Part shown: positions 10,536 through 23,000 of the stretch, piece by piece
Layout of the letters: every line of letters begins with the position of its first letter
How positions within the stretch are numbered: the first letter of the stretch is position 1
Made by a program: the position numbers and the translations under genes
DNA from: [Phialemoniopsis] sp. UDSM-2020
Lineage: Eukaryota; Ascomycota; Sordariomycetes; Thyridiales; Thyridiaceae
Assembly (NCBI GenBank): GCA_018873225.1
Contig: JAEILZ010000009.1
Span: 1,355,501 to 1,419,500 of the forward strand
Direction: 5' to 3'
Length of the DNA stretch: 64,000 bases
The notes under the pieces: model-generated
Seen by the model: the letters and a program-made list of their open reading frames with translations, nothing else
What the model was told of the DNA's origin: nothing
The model's database searches: none

Positions 10536-13500
10536 ATGGTGTCGTACCCCCGGGCTATATTCATGGCCATCGCCGTGGTGTTCCACATCGTTTATTTCTT
10601 CTCCATCTTCGATATCTACTTCGTCAGTCCCATCGTCTCTGGGATGCGCTTGTTCGAAGTGGAAAGGCAACCTCCTGCGAAAGCACCAGCAGACAGGCTT
10701 GTTCTCTTCGTCGGTAAGTTCTGCCTCTTTTTGTAATACTTGCAGTATTTGGACGAGGAAGCTCACTCTTGCTAGGCGATGGACTCCGTGCCGACAAGGC
10801 CTTCCAATCTTTCCCCGAGCCGCACCCAGAAACCGATGACGATCTTGTACCTCGGCCGCTGGCCCCTTTCCTACGATCGCGGGTACTCGAGCATGGGACC
10901 TTTGGGGTTTCGCATACTCGCGTACCGACAGAATCTCGCCCAGGCCACGTTGCGCTCATCGCTGGCCTCTATGAGGATGTATCTGCTGTGGCTACAGGGT
11001 GGAAGCTAAACCCGGTCAACTTCGACAGCGTGTTCAACCGGAGCCGGCACACATGGAGTTGGGGCAGTCCGGATATCTTGCCAATGTTTCAACAAGGAGC
11101 TATTCCTGGCCGTGTGAACGCCAGTACCTATAACGCCGAAGACGAGGACTTTTCCATGGACGCTACTATCCTCGACTATTGGGTATTTGATCATGTCAAG
11201 GAGATGTTCGCAGAGGCGCAGAAGAACCAGACGCTCGCCAATGCCCTGAGACAGGATAAGGTCGTGTTTTTTCTCCATTTGCTTGGCTTGGACACTGCTG
11301 GCCATGGATTCCGACCCTACTCCAAGGAGTATCTGCACAACATCAAGGTGGTAGACGAGGGAGTCAAGGAGATTACCGAGTTGGTCGAGAAGTTTTACGG
11401 CGACGACAGGACAGCTTTCGTCTTTACGGCGGATCACGGAATGACCGACATGGGCAGCCATGGAGACGGACACCCTGACAACACCAGGACCCCGTTGATA
11501 GCGTGGGGATCCGGCGTCGCCAAGCCCAGGCTTTTCCCCAACACAGTTGCGCCAGGGCACGATGCCTATTCCTCGGACTGGAATTTCGACCACGTTCAGC
11601 GGAACGATGTAGAACAAGCCGATGTCGCCGCTCTCATGGCATACCTAGCTGGCCTTGAGTTTCCTGCAAACTCGGTAGGAGCGCTTCCTTTGCCCTACCT
11701 TGCAGCTGGAATGGGAGAGAAAGCGGAAGCATCCTTGGTCAATGCCCAGGGTATTCTCGAGATGTACAAGGTCAAAGAGCAGCTCAAAGCCACTACGCAG
11801 CTGAGGTTCCTCCCATATAAGCCTCTGAGTGAAAGTGGTCTCACTCCCGATCATCGCGTCGCAGCGATCAAGCAATTAATCCAGGCGGGCAACTTCGAGG
11901 AGGCGATCGAGGAGTCGGATGCTCTGATCAAGGTTGCCCTTGAAGGCATGAGGTACTTGCAGACCTATGACTGGCTCTTCCTGCGTGTCCTGATCACGAT
12001 CGGCTATCTCGGATGGATGGCTTATGCCTTAACTACGGTCATTGATCTTCATGTCCTGCACGGAAGAATGCAGCCTACGAGGTCGCTCGGTGGCACTCTT
12101 GCATTTTCGTCGGTGTTGGTCGTTCTCTATGCATCGTTCATTGTGTCGCATTCACCATCCTCGTACTATGCGTACGCTTTCTTCCCTGTTTTCTTCTGGG
12201 AGGAAGTCTATGCCCGGCGCACAAGCCTTTTGGAAGGTCAGAAGGAGCTTTTTGGACACATCAAGTCTGCTCCTGAAGTCCTGTCCTTCCTGTTCAATGC
12301 TGCCGTGTACATTGGCATCATCGAGTCGTTGGTAGGTCATGATACAGCAAAGAATGTTTGTCATGGAAAACTATAAGGCTAATCATCATTTCTTAGGCGT
12401 TGGGGTACATTCACCGCGAGATCTTTACGGCTATATTTATCATAAGCGCTTTCTGGCCCGTGACGTATGGACTGTCGTTTGTTCAGGAACACTTGGCGCT
12501 GGTTGCGCTGTGGTTCATTTCCTGCTTGTCCATGAGCACATTCACTCTCCTCGCTGCTGTCAAGGTCGAGGATATCAATCTGACGTATGCCACACTTCTA
12601 CCGTAATCCTGATATTGGAGTGGTGCTAACATTTCTCATATTCCAGCATGTTTGGAGGCGCTCTCATGGTTGTTGTCGGCATTCTGTATCTCATTTTCGA
12701 GAATGCCCTGTTGACAGGCACATCGTCAGCGAACAAAGCTGTGCAGAAGAACCATGTCACAAGGACTATTGTTGGTGCCCAGATCGGACTGGTAGTTCTC
12801 TCCATCTTCGTCACCCGGTCCAGCGCGCTCTCATTGCAGGCCAAGAAGGGATTGCCCCGTGGTAATCAGATCGTTGGGTGGCTTGTCCTGGGTACGTTTT
12901 GCATCATGCGTCATGGACCTGGCAATTTCTAACTATCACTAGCCATTTCCCTTGCGATGCCTCTGGCTTATCGGGCCCAGCAAAACAACCATTACCTTCA
13001 CAGGTTGATGGTGATCTTCCTTACCTTTGCCCCGACATTTGTTATCTTGACCATCTCCTTTGAAGGTCTGTTCTACTTGGCCTTCTCTGCAACTTTGGTT
13101 GCCTGGATTCATCTGGAGCATGCCGTGTCTGGTCTGTCGCCTCGCAAGCTCGTGACGCCGACAAAGGCCGAAATTGAAGCCAGCCCCTTCCGTGCCCTGG
13201 GTCTACAGGACGCGCGAGTGGCGCTGTTTTTCTTCATTTTGCTTCAGGCGGCTTTCTTCAGCACTGGCAATGTGGCGTCTGTGTCCGCGTTCAGTTTGGA
13301 AAGTGTCAACCGGCTATTCCCGGTCTTTGACCCCGTTTCGCAGGGCGCTCTCCTGATGCTGAAGCTCATGATTCCATTTGCTCTCATATCGGCCAACCTG
13401 GGCATTCTCAACATCAGACTCGGTGTCGCCCCATCTGCTTTGTTTATGCTGGTAATGGCCATCAGCGATATTCTGACACTCTACTTCTTCTGGGTTGTCA

Positions 13501-13748
13501 AGGATGAGGGTTCATGGCTCGAGATCGGGTCGACGATCAGTCACTTTGCGATCGCTAGTGGCATGTGCGTCTTCTTGGCGATGCTTGAGGGCGTCAGCGC
13601 CATGTTCATCTCGGGGGTGGAAATTGACCAGCAACACGGTCTACTCGTCGAAGCCGACACCACTGTGGACGTAGTATCGACGCCTCAGTCCAATGGCAAC
13701 GGTGCCGCGCCCAAATCGAAATCGAGGTCAAAGTCAAAGAAGACATGA
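10536..13748 (+). CDS. mcd4: GPI ethanolamine phosphate transferase 1
   Basis: An endoplasmic-reticulum enzyme that adds phosphoethanolamine to the first mannose of the GPI anchor precursor. Five exons (introns 10714-10775, 12332-12396, 12585-12646, 12892-12942) give 990 residues. An N-terminal membrane segment (IFMAIAVVFHIVYFFSIFDI) is followed by a lumenal alkaline-phosphatase-like domain: GDGLRADK (residues 60-67), the nucleophile region HTRVPTESRPGH, LHLLGLDTAGHGFRPYSKEY and the metal-binding FTADHGMTDMGSHGDG. The C-terminal half (from about residue 400) has many hydrophobic segments of the PigN domain. It ends in a Lys/Ser/Arg-rich tail (KSKSRSKSKKT), fitting a cytosolic ER-retention end. 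All splice joins keep the frame. The start at 10536 is the only ATG in frame upstream of the first membrane segment. Confidence 0.95.
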
Positions 13749-16082
13749 CCTGACTATACACATGGACTCAAGAAGACCGAGACTGGTATACAGGGGATGT
13801 ATATCATAGGGATGTGGATGATCTCAGCTATCAAAGAATTGCTTTACGATCCCGTCAATGGCGGTTGCAATACTTGACATGTAAAAGAGAAGAGGTCTTT
13901 CGATAGGCCAGAAGTACCTACACTGTAAAAGAGAACCTGATTAATGGATAGAATATTCGCGCATCATGCTATACATAGAATAATACACCTCTTTGATATG
14001 GTATCCAGCCCACTATGTGATAACACTACTGACACTACTGAATTAACGGCCATGCTTGATTTATTGTAGTCGAGGCTATCACGGTTCGTTCACCGAAGCC
14101 ATGGGTGGACCTACTCCAGTCCCTAGTGTCGATTGGAAACGCGTTGGAGCATGAAACTGCGTGGGTCTAATTAACAAAAACGAACCTCGGCATCTCCTTT
14201 TTCGATCCCCTAGCAGATCAGCCCAGCTCAAAGCTCTTTGCTAGAAGCTCGTGCAAAGCTTGGCTTTTTATGTTCCCCGCGCAAGCGTTTGGCTTGATCG
14301 GCTGGGTGGATCATACTATGTCATCAATTGGCCAGGACAGAGGGCGTGTCAAAAATGTCTAGCTTGTGACATGCCAAATAGCGCAGTGGAACGAAAATGT
14401 TTCGAGAAGACGGACGGATTCGTGTTTTAGGATCATCCTTGACAGGCAGTGATGGATGCATGCGCCGGATGCAGATCCCTTCTGTCGCTTCTAAGCGCCA
14501 TCTCCCGGCCGGCCGGGGTGCAGTCGTTGGTGCCTGCGTGCCGGAACCAAGGGACTGGATGCAAAGTTCAACAGGCTCGTGATCGCGATTCGACGTCGAC
14601 CTGGTACTCCCATAGGCAAGCCCGAGTGGCGCACACAAGGTCAAAGGTCAAAACCAACTCACTCCCTCGAATGTCTCAGCTTAGTGATGCTGAGGCGTTT
14701 CCAACACGCCTCCCCCACGATCGGTGCTGCGGGAGGCCGGAGAACTATCCTATTACAGACAAGGTAGCCCTGGCCTCGTCACGAGCTGCACAGCGGCTCA
14801 TGGACAATCTAGTTGGGCAACGTGGTGAATCTTCGACAGCAAGCCAGACTGCATCTGCATCTAGGAACCATGCCAAGTGCTTCCCCTCAAAGCCAACCCC
14901 AGAAGCCAAGCTCCTTCATCCCACAAACGGAAACGGCTAAGGCTGGCCATGTCCTGATCATTACGAGACAATGAGCACATGCAGTTCCTGTGAGGTCCTT
15001 TTAACTTGATCAACCAATTTCCCCCTCACCATTGCATGGTCAGCCACACACACACACACCGCATAGTTAGTAGCTTGAGTGCTTTAAGGACGTAGGTACC
15101 CAAATGCAAGATGATCAACAGAGCCCGTCCTGCTTCCAGGACGGTGGTGCCAGTGGGGTTTCGGCTGGCCCAACCGTATTTGTCCAAGATCCAATAAGTC
15201 CCAGGGGATGGGATGGATGGCTTGAGAGAATGAGTGATGGACGGGATGCATGGAGCACACGACGCACACGCCCTGGTTCAGCCCTCAGCCATACAATGCT
15301 TGGCAGATGGTCAATCTGGCTTGTGAAAGTGGTCGGGCCACCCAAGACACTCAGATTTGCTCTACAAGTACAGTCTCTCCTCAAAAAAGGCTGCAGACGA
15401 AAAGAAACCGCGCCGGACGTCATGGGTGTAGAAATTGCAGCTTTGTTGAAGAAGAAGAGTCGGCCCGTTAATTCTCTGTTTTGTAAACTCCGTTCTCTGA
15501 AGAACTGGACAGCGCAACGGTGTCGCCGCTTGTAAGTCCTTCGACAGGTTCTAGTGGAATTTGCCGCTTTGCCTTCTATTACGAATCAGTGTGGTGGTAC
15601 ATTACTCGCCCAGTGCTACTCAAGCCCGTCTCTACCTGAAATCTGGTACCCGCGGACCACGTTTTTTTCCAGGACGGAGGGCTCGGAACCTGGCAATCCA
15701 GAGATCAACTACTTGTACCCAGGTTTCATTGCCTAGAAATCCGGTCCCCATAACCAGACTGACACAGACACGCATGCTGGCTGGTAGGGCAGTGCTGTTG
15801 CTGGCGCCTCTGTACGAAGTACCCCTTCTCGGATTACGGTCGTCAGGCGGACCCTCTTTGAATCAAGCCCACCGCCCGCCGCCGTCACTGCCAGGGCTGG
15901 GATTCTATTGTCAACTCTAAACCTTCCCGCCAGCTCCTTTGCGACACACTTAAACATAAACCGCGGCTTCCTGACAAACCTCACCACCGTATTTCGCATA
16001 CTGAGATCTCGCATCGATCGACGAAGCACAGGGCCCAAGCCCGCCCCAGAGCCCCGACAGAGACAGAGATTCTTCTGCAAAG
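13749..16082. other. Intergenic, 2.3 kb, with probable leader of the zinc-cluster gene
   Basis: Open frames of 60-160 codons occur (for example 14449-14940 and 15104-15535) but show no domain, codon bias or intron structure that would support a gene. The final 307 bases (15776-16082) contain no ATG and are C-rich, consistent with the 5' leader of the next gene. A CA microsatellite lies at 15045-15059. Confidence 0.45.
15045..15059. repeat. CA dinucleotide microsatellite
   Basis: About seven CA units in an intergenic region. Confidence 0.85.
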
Positions 16083-19000
16083 ATGGACGTGGACATGACA
16101 TCGAACGACGGGGCGTCGCAGAAGCAGGCGTCCAATTCCCCGTCGCAACCTGGAGCGCCCTCCTCGACGACCGCCACTTCCAACGCGCAAGGACAGTTGA
16201 GCTTCAGGAGGTATGCCAGACAGACTCTACCACCATGCGCAATGCTGCATTTTCATCGAGTATCATTGGCTGACTTTTTTACTTCCAAATAAAAGACAAC
16301 GAGCCTCCAGAGCTTGTGAGGTAAGGGTCTTTGTTATATTTCGGGCGCCAATCAACCACCATAAACCACCTATCACGCCCACCCTGGCTGTCCGAGGCTG
16401 GCCCTGAGCCGAGGCATCCTGCGCGCGCGCGCGCGACACCCGCATCCCATCTTTAGTTACAAGATCTCCGTTTGCTAACTGCTTGTGCTCTGCTGCAGAC
16501 ATGCCATGCTAGGAAGGTAAGCGATGTCCCGGTTCCCCACGTTCTATTCCGGGTGTTATCCTGCGCTACACCAAGCTGGACGCATATGCTCACATATCCC
16601 CCGCCAGGTTCGATGCGATGCTGCAAGCCTCGGAGTACCTTGCACGAACTGTGTGGCCTTCCAGATTGAGTGCCGCATACCACAACCAAAGCGCAAGAAG
16701 GCCCAGACATCCACGTCCCGCGATTCGGATAGGTACGTCTCTTTCTGGTCCTCGCCGCCAAGCGTCGGCCCGCAACAGGCCCATGTGCCTTATGAGATTC
16801 CCCGAGGTTCTAACTTGTTATATTAAAAGTGAACGCGGCGATGTCTCCGATGAGCGATCACCGCGGGCGGAGAGCGCCGGAGCTGCTCCCATCACCGGCC
16901 GACCTCCTGCCGTCTATCATACCAGCGAAGGGACACCGTCGACCAGCATGACAGAACTCCAAACGAAGAAGGAAGAGATGGATAATTCGACTTTCGTCAA
17001 TATGGTCATGAAGCCGAAATTCACTAGGGCGCCCATCACAGAGGCTGGCCGAGTCGCCTATCTCGGAGAGTCCTCGAACCTGACGCTGTTGGTTCACGAT
17101 AGAGCCGGGTCTGCTGACGTAGTTCATTATCCCCTCCCGGAGAACGTACGAGGATCTAGGGCTAGGCTCACGGAGTTGGACAATGTCGAGATCGACATTT
17201 TACACAAGCGAGGCGCATTCCTTCTCCCACCCCGTGCGCTGTGCGATGAGCTCATCGAGGCTTACTTCAAATGGGTGCACCCTATTGTCCCCGTCATCAA
17301 TCGGACGCGCTTTTTCCGGCAATACAAGGATCCGAAGAACCCTCCGTCGCTACTCCTACTACAGGCCATGCTCCTTGCCGGCTCACGCGTGTGCACCAAC
17401 CCCCAGCTCATGGACGCCAACGGGTCAACGACGCCAGCCGCGCTAACCTTTTACAAGCGGGCGAAGGCTCTCTATGATGCCAATTACGAAGATGACCGTG
17501 TCACTATCGTGCAGTCTTTGCTGCTAATGGGTTGGTACTGGGAAGGTCCCGAGGATGTCACCAAGAATGTCTTCTACTGGACGCGCGTAGCGACAATTGT
17601 TGCTCAGGGTTCCGGCATGCACCGGTCCGTTGAGGGCTCGCAGCTCAGTCGACCTGACAAGAGGCTCTGGAAGCGGATCTGGTGGACATTATTCACCCGC
17701 GACCGCTCAGTAGCAGTTGCCCTGGGTCGTCCGGTGCACATAAACCTGGATGATTCGGACGTCGAGATGTTGACCGAGGACGACTTCATCGAGGATGAGC
17801 AGGATCAACAGAGCGACTACCCGCCAGATCAGATTCACGTGCAGTTTTTCTTGCAGTATGTCAAGCTCTGCGAGATTATGGGCCTGGTCTTGTCTCAACA
17901 ATACTCTGTCGCCGCAAAGGGGCGCGGCAGGGATCCAATCGACCTGACACACAGTGACATGGCTCTCGCAGATTGGCTCCAGAACTGCCCCAAGATTGTT
18001 TACTGGGAGATGCCAAGGCATCATTTCTGGTCTGCACTGCTTCACTCCAATTACTATACGACTCTCTGCCTGCTCCACCGAGCACATATGCCCCCAGGGA
18101 GCTCGTCCAAGTTTGGGGATGACAGCTCGTATCCCTCGCGCAACATCGCATTCCAAGCCGCATCTATGATCACGTCGATAGTCGAGAATCTCTCCGCCCA
18201 CGATGAACTTCGCTATTGCCCCGCCTTCATCGTGTATAGCCTGTTCTCGGCCCTGATTATGCACGTCTACCAGATGAAATCGCCCATTCCTTCCATACAG
18301 CAAGTCACCCAAGACCGCATGAGGACGTGCATGGCTGCGCTCAAGGACGTATCGCGGGTTTGGCTCGTTGGGAAGATGGTTTATACTCTCTTCGAGGCAA
18401 TCCTAGGCAATAAGGTTCTTGAGGAAAGGCTCCAGAAGGCGGCAGGCAAGCGACATAAGAAGGCTCAGCAGAGCCTGGCGCAGCTGGAGCAGCATGCGCA
18501 ACGGCAACAGGCCGCGTCAGATTTCTCCAAACGGAAATATGACGAGATGGCTATCGACTTTAGTGTCAACACACCACAGGCGCCGGAGTCTTACGAACGC
18601 TCACGACCGCAGACACCTAGCTTGGCTTCGAGAAACGACTCAACACCACAGACCATGCCACCACCAGTGACCTCGCCGCCGTCTCGGCCGATCGACGCCT
18701 TCATGGGCGGCACCTCGTCCCGGCCTCACACCCGGCCAACCACTCCGTTCAACCCATCCTTCTCAGTCCCTACCACCCCGCCAGACCTATACCTCGTCAC
18801 CAGGAATTCGCCAAACTTGTCGCAGTCAGTATGGGAGAACTTCCAACCGGATCAACTTTTCCCAGAAAGTTCGAGCATGCCCATGATGCCAAACGTCTCA
18901 CCACCTCAGCCTAACCAGACCATGGATCCGAACATGATCAGCCAGATGCAGGGCCAGAACATGGGTCAGGTTCACCCGCAGTTTGGGCAGCGAATGCCGC

Positions 19001-19332
19001 CAAAGAGTGGCATGGGTGGCAGCCCGCTCCAGGGCCTACTACAGCCGGGTATCCCGGGCTTTCCAGGCCAGCCTGCCAATAATCTTTGGCAACCAAACTT
19101 TGGCGATACTGCGATGCCGGACGGTCAAAGTCCTGACAGCTGGAGTACAGGCTCGGCACAGGGGCAGCCGGTGCCGTCCACCTTGAACGTCGAGGACTGG
19201 TAAGTGCTTTTACAAAGTGGTGTAATTCATTCTTTGAGATTAGAGCTAACGATGTCTCATTTCAGGTTCCAATTCTTTGGCATTAACGGAGACCCGAACG
19301 GCGTCAACTTTGAGTCATTGGGCCTTCCTTAG
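16083..19332 (+). CDS. Zn2Cys6 transcription factor, CTF1-beta/FarB-like
   Basis: A nuclear regulator of the cutinase transcription factor 1 / FarA-FarB group, which controls fatty-acid and cutin-related catabolism in filamentous fungi. Six exons (introns 16211-16295, 16321-16498, 16517-16607, 16733-16829, 19200-19265) give 910 residues. The Zn2Cys6 cluster has Cys at 50, 53, 60, 69, 72 and 79 (RACETCHARKVRC...CTNC...C) and is assembled from three exons, two of them only 25 and 18 nt, followed by a basic PKRKK. The fungal-specific regulatory domain covers about 200-600 (HPIVPVINRTRFF, LLMGWYWEGP, RIWWTLFTRDR). A Gln/Pro/Met-rich tail ends with DWFQFFGINGD, a C-terminus I associate with CTF1-beta. 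YLGESSNLTLLVHDR also fits this group. CTF1-alpha/FarA is the nearest alternative. Confidence 0.87.
16421..16435. repeat. GC dinucleotide tract inside an intron
   Basis: An alternating GC run of about 15 bases in the 178-nt second intron of the zinc-cluster gene. It is a simple repeat. Confidence 0.8.
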
Positions 19333-20096
19333 GGAGATGCTCGGTACCGCGAAATAGATACTTCGTTTCTTTGGGCTAATTATGGTGTTTGACACTCTGG
19401 GGAATTTGGTCATGTCTACCGTTACAAGAATTACTTATTGCAGTGTTCTAAGTAGTAGGCCTGGCTACGAGGATGGGCATGGTATTATGTGAGACTTGTG
19501 CCCAGGTGGGAGGCCGCTTTAGCGAGCTCAAAAGCGACTGGTTCTGGCTTCTAGCAATTGGCGGGAACAGCGGTCTTTGGATCTTCATAAAGACACAAGG
19601 GATAAAATAAAATCAAGACATGATGCCGGCGGGCTTGCATTATGACGGTCGCGACCTGATAGATCGATCACCTGAGAAGGTGTTTTGCTGAAAATGCTAT
19701 GCTTGCCCCAGTATGGTTATGTAAGCCCCCGTTTGAGGAGCCACCACACCAAGCTCGGCCGCTGTGTGGACTGCTATGCTGGGGAAGAAAGGTCCCCACT
19801 CTGACGCTACCGCCGCCTCAGCTCAATCAAAACAAACCCGCTCCCGGTCTAAGCCAGAGAGTAAACACGCCCGAATTGGCCGGAACATGCTCTGACCTCC
19901 AACACTGCTTGCTACCCATACCACCTCGACACCTCGCCCCGAGCTTCTTTTTGAGCATTCACGCGCATCTTTCAACCATGCTTGCTTAGCCTTTACTGAT
20001 TTCCCTTCTTTTTCACCTATATCTCCTCTCTTCTTGGGTTGCACACGGTACTTGATTGCCTGGCCAGGCTGTTTTCCAAAGTAAACACGACCCACG
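19333..20096. other. Intergenic, promoter region of INCENP
   Basis: No gene seen. The last 300 bases are pyrimidine-rich (CTCCTCTCTTCTTGG) like a leader. A minimal upstream frame (ATG CTT GCT TAG) lies at 19978-19989. Confidence 0.45.
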
Positions 20097-23000
20097 ATGG
20101 CTATGAGAGGACCGCGTCAACCCATTGGGTCGACGTCGTGGATCGCGGAAGAGAGGTCCTCTGCACTGCAGATTGCTCAATCAGAGGTCGACGAGTTTTC
20201 TTTCTCGGCTAGGAACGAAGTCGAATGGCTCAACGAGCATATGGCCGAGATATTCTCGGAGAACCAAATGTATGCACGCGATTTTGCCCTTCTGTGGACA
20301 CTGGCAGTAGGGTCTGTTTGGACTTTATGATTGTACTGACATTCTGGCGCTGCAGAAATGTCGCCGATATCTTCAAGACACCAGGGAAGCTACGCGGCAA
20401 GACGCCGCGGACGGCACGGAAGGAAAACGCGGGCGATGCTCGAGTGGTATGTTTGCATATCCGATTCCCAAATCACCTTACCAAGCTCCCTCGACAAGAG
20501 ACGCGTACTAATGACCACAAACAGCCCTTGTCAAGCATATTCTCTGCAACGCCAAAAGGCACGCCGAATCCTTTCGGGATAGCAAACATCACTCGGAGTC
20601 AGACACCAAAATTGAAGATTGCAGAGGATAGAATTGTTCCGCCCAGTCCAGGTCGGTTCAGTCCCCAAAAGGCCGCGGCGTCACCCATTATTGCACCGTC
20701 CAAGTCCGCCATACCTCCTGCCGACTCTGGGTACCATGGGAGCCAGACACAAGACGCGATGGAAATCGATGAGCTTGCCGACGACGTAGTAGAGCAGATC
20801 CCTACCAACGATCTCCCCTCAGATGAAGAACAAGTTGCTCAGGATGAGCAACCAAGGCAACCATCACCCGAGCCGATCGAACAGGCAAGCCCCACCCAGC
20901 CTACCCGGACTTTCCATTCTGCGAAGGAGGAGCAGACCATGACGGCCAAGGTGTTCTCTCCCATGCCTGCCAGGAAACCAGTTCCAAGCCCAGTTTCCCG
21001 GTACTCGCCCTCACCGATCCGCATGCCCCCGTCCACATCGCCGAAGAAATCGTCGCCTCTCAAGCAGTCCTCGCCAATCAAGACGTCCCCAGTGAAGTCC
21101 GTTGCAGCTTCATCCCCGCGTAAAGCTCCTACGGAAGAAGTGATGGACATTGATGCTGAGGATGAAGGCCAGGATGACGACGTCAGGTCTCCTTCTGACG
21201 GCTCTAGTCCCATCAGGGGTGTTCTACGCAAGAGCAGCCTAAACTTCGCGTCCTTGCCGGCTCGCGAGCCTCTGACTTCGAATAAGAGTCTTGGTGGTGC
21301 AAGGATGTCGAGAACCAGCCATTTGGACCAGAACAGGCAGAGCTATTACAACCGACATACCCATGGCAAGAGCCTGGGCGTCTCTCGCCCCGAGGCTGTT
21401 GACGATGATGAGATGGATGTTGATGACGATGTCACCGCTCATGATACCATCACACAACCTGCCGCCAATGCAACTAGCCATAGCAAAACGTACACCCAGA
21501 GGTTACAAGATCGGATCAGCATGCTAGGAAAATCTCAGTCTAACGATTTGAGGATGTCCAAGCCAATCACGAATCTTCCTGCGTCCCAACCCGCCGTCGT
21601 CGCTCCCCCACAGCAAGTCCAACAAGCACAACTACCCGAGCAGACTGAGAAGGCTGCGCCGGCATCGCCAAGGAAGCAGCAGCAATCCCTCGCAGCACCT
21701 GGAGCCTTCCCTGAGGAAGATGATGAGGATGATTGGATCGCCCCTCCGGCCGCCCAGAAGGAGACCGCCCCTTCACCAACTCGGCCTGGTCCTCTTCCGA
21801 AGAGCCACTCCACTGATATCATGGAAGGCCTCCATGGTAAGGAGACGATCAGCGAGTCTGATTTTGTCTTGCCTAAACAGCGACAACCAGAAACGCTACC
21901 AGGCTCTCCTGAGAGAGTACCAGTCAGCCAGGGACGCCCTGCAGGTGGTTTCGGCCACGCTAAGTCAGCGTCTGTGCCTGCACTTCCTCGATACATCGAT
22001 GAAGACGATTCAGACACTGTCAGTCTTAAGAAGACCATCTCTGTATCTAATCCGACACTTGGCGCTGTGCCAGAGGACAGGCCGGCCACTCCATCCAAGT
22101 CTCCGTCACGAGTCTTCCGCGACAGCCCGCTCAAACAAGTCAAGAACAAGTTGTCATCGATTTTGAAGAGTTCTAAGGGGCTCTTGGCAAGTAGCGCCGC
22201 TATCAGCGCAGAGGGAAAATCATCATTATTGTCTCCTTCTGGAAAGCTTGGCTCAGTAGCTGCGCCGTCCGTCGAGTCGCTAATACCTAGCACCACCCCG
22301 GCTGGTGAACCGAGATACCCTGACCTGTCATACGCTCAAGTTCCTGGCAGTCCCTCTCGGCCAGGCAGCCCTGTGCGCACGATCAATCGCAAAACGAGAG
22401 CTTCAGCTGAGCGAGAGAAGCGCGAGCAGAAGCAGAAGGACAAGGAGACGAGGGAAGCGCAAAAGCTGGCAGAACAGATGGACAAGCTCGAAAAAGTCCG
22501 TGAGAAGGAGCGCGAGAAAGCGCGCATCTTCAGCAAAGAACAGGAGAAGGTTGCTGCAATGGAGAAGCAGCTGTCCGCCCAGAAGGAAGCTGATGCCGCC
22601 AGCCAGCCACCTCCTCCGCCTCCAGCGAAGGATGTAGCGAAGCCGACACGCACAAGTCCTCGTAAGGCGAAGCCTCAAGCGGAATTCGAAGGGAAGACAC
22701 CCGCACCGCCCGAGAAGAAAGCCCATAATGCCGACATCGACATGACGGACGCTCAAGCGAGCATGCCTCCGCCTACGGTGCCTCGCTCTGCAGCACCAAC
22801 ACCCGCCAACCGGAGTATAAAACGGCCAATCAGGCCTACAACTCAGTCCACCTCAAAGGGGAAGCAAGCTCCTACAGTTATTCGTGTAAACACCACGAGC
22901 TCGCAGCAATCACAGTTCCATCCTACGAACAGTGTCCTTTCTGCCACACTGCAGGATACTCTGGGCCCGCAGCAACAGCTTAAGAGCAAGGCTAGTTCGG

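Noticed and set aside
13749..16082. Several 60-160 codon frames in the gap before the zinc-cluster gene
   Set aside because: No domains, no consistent splice structure and ordinary random-frame lengths for GC-rich DNA.
20225..20355. In-frame extension of INCENP from 20225 instead of the spliced start at 20097
   Set aside because: The extension reads through the first intron. The spliced first exon from 20097 gives the conserved N-terminus (VEWLNEHMAEIF).
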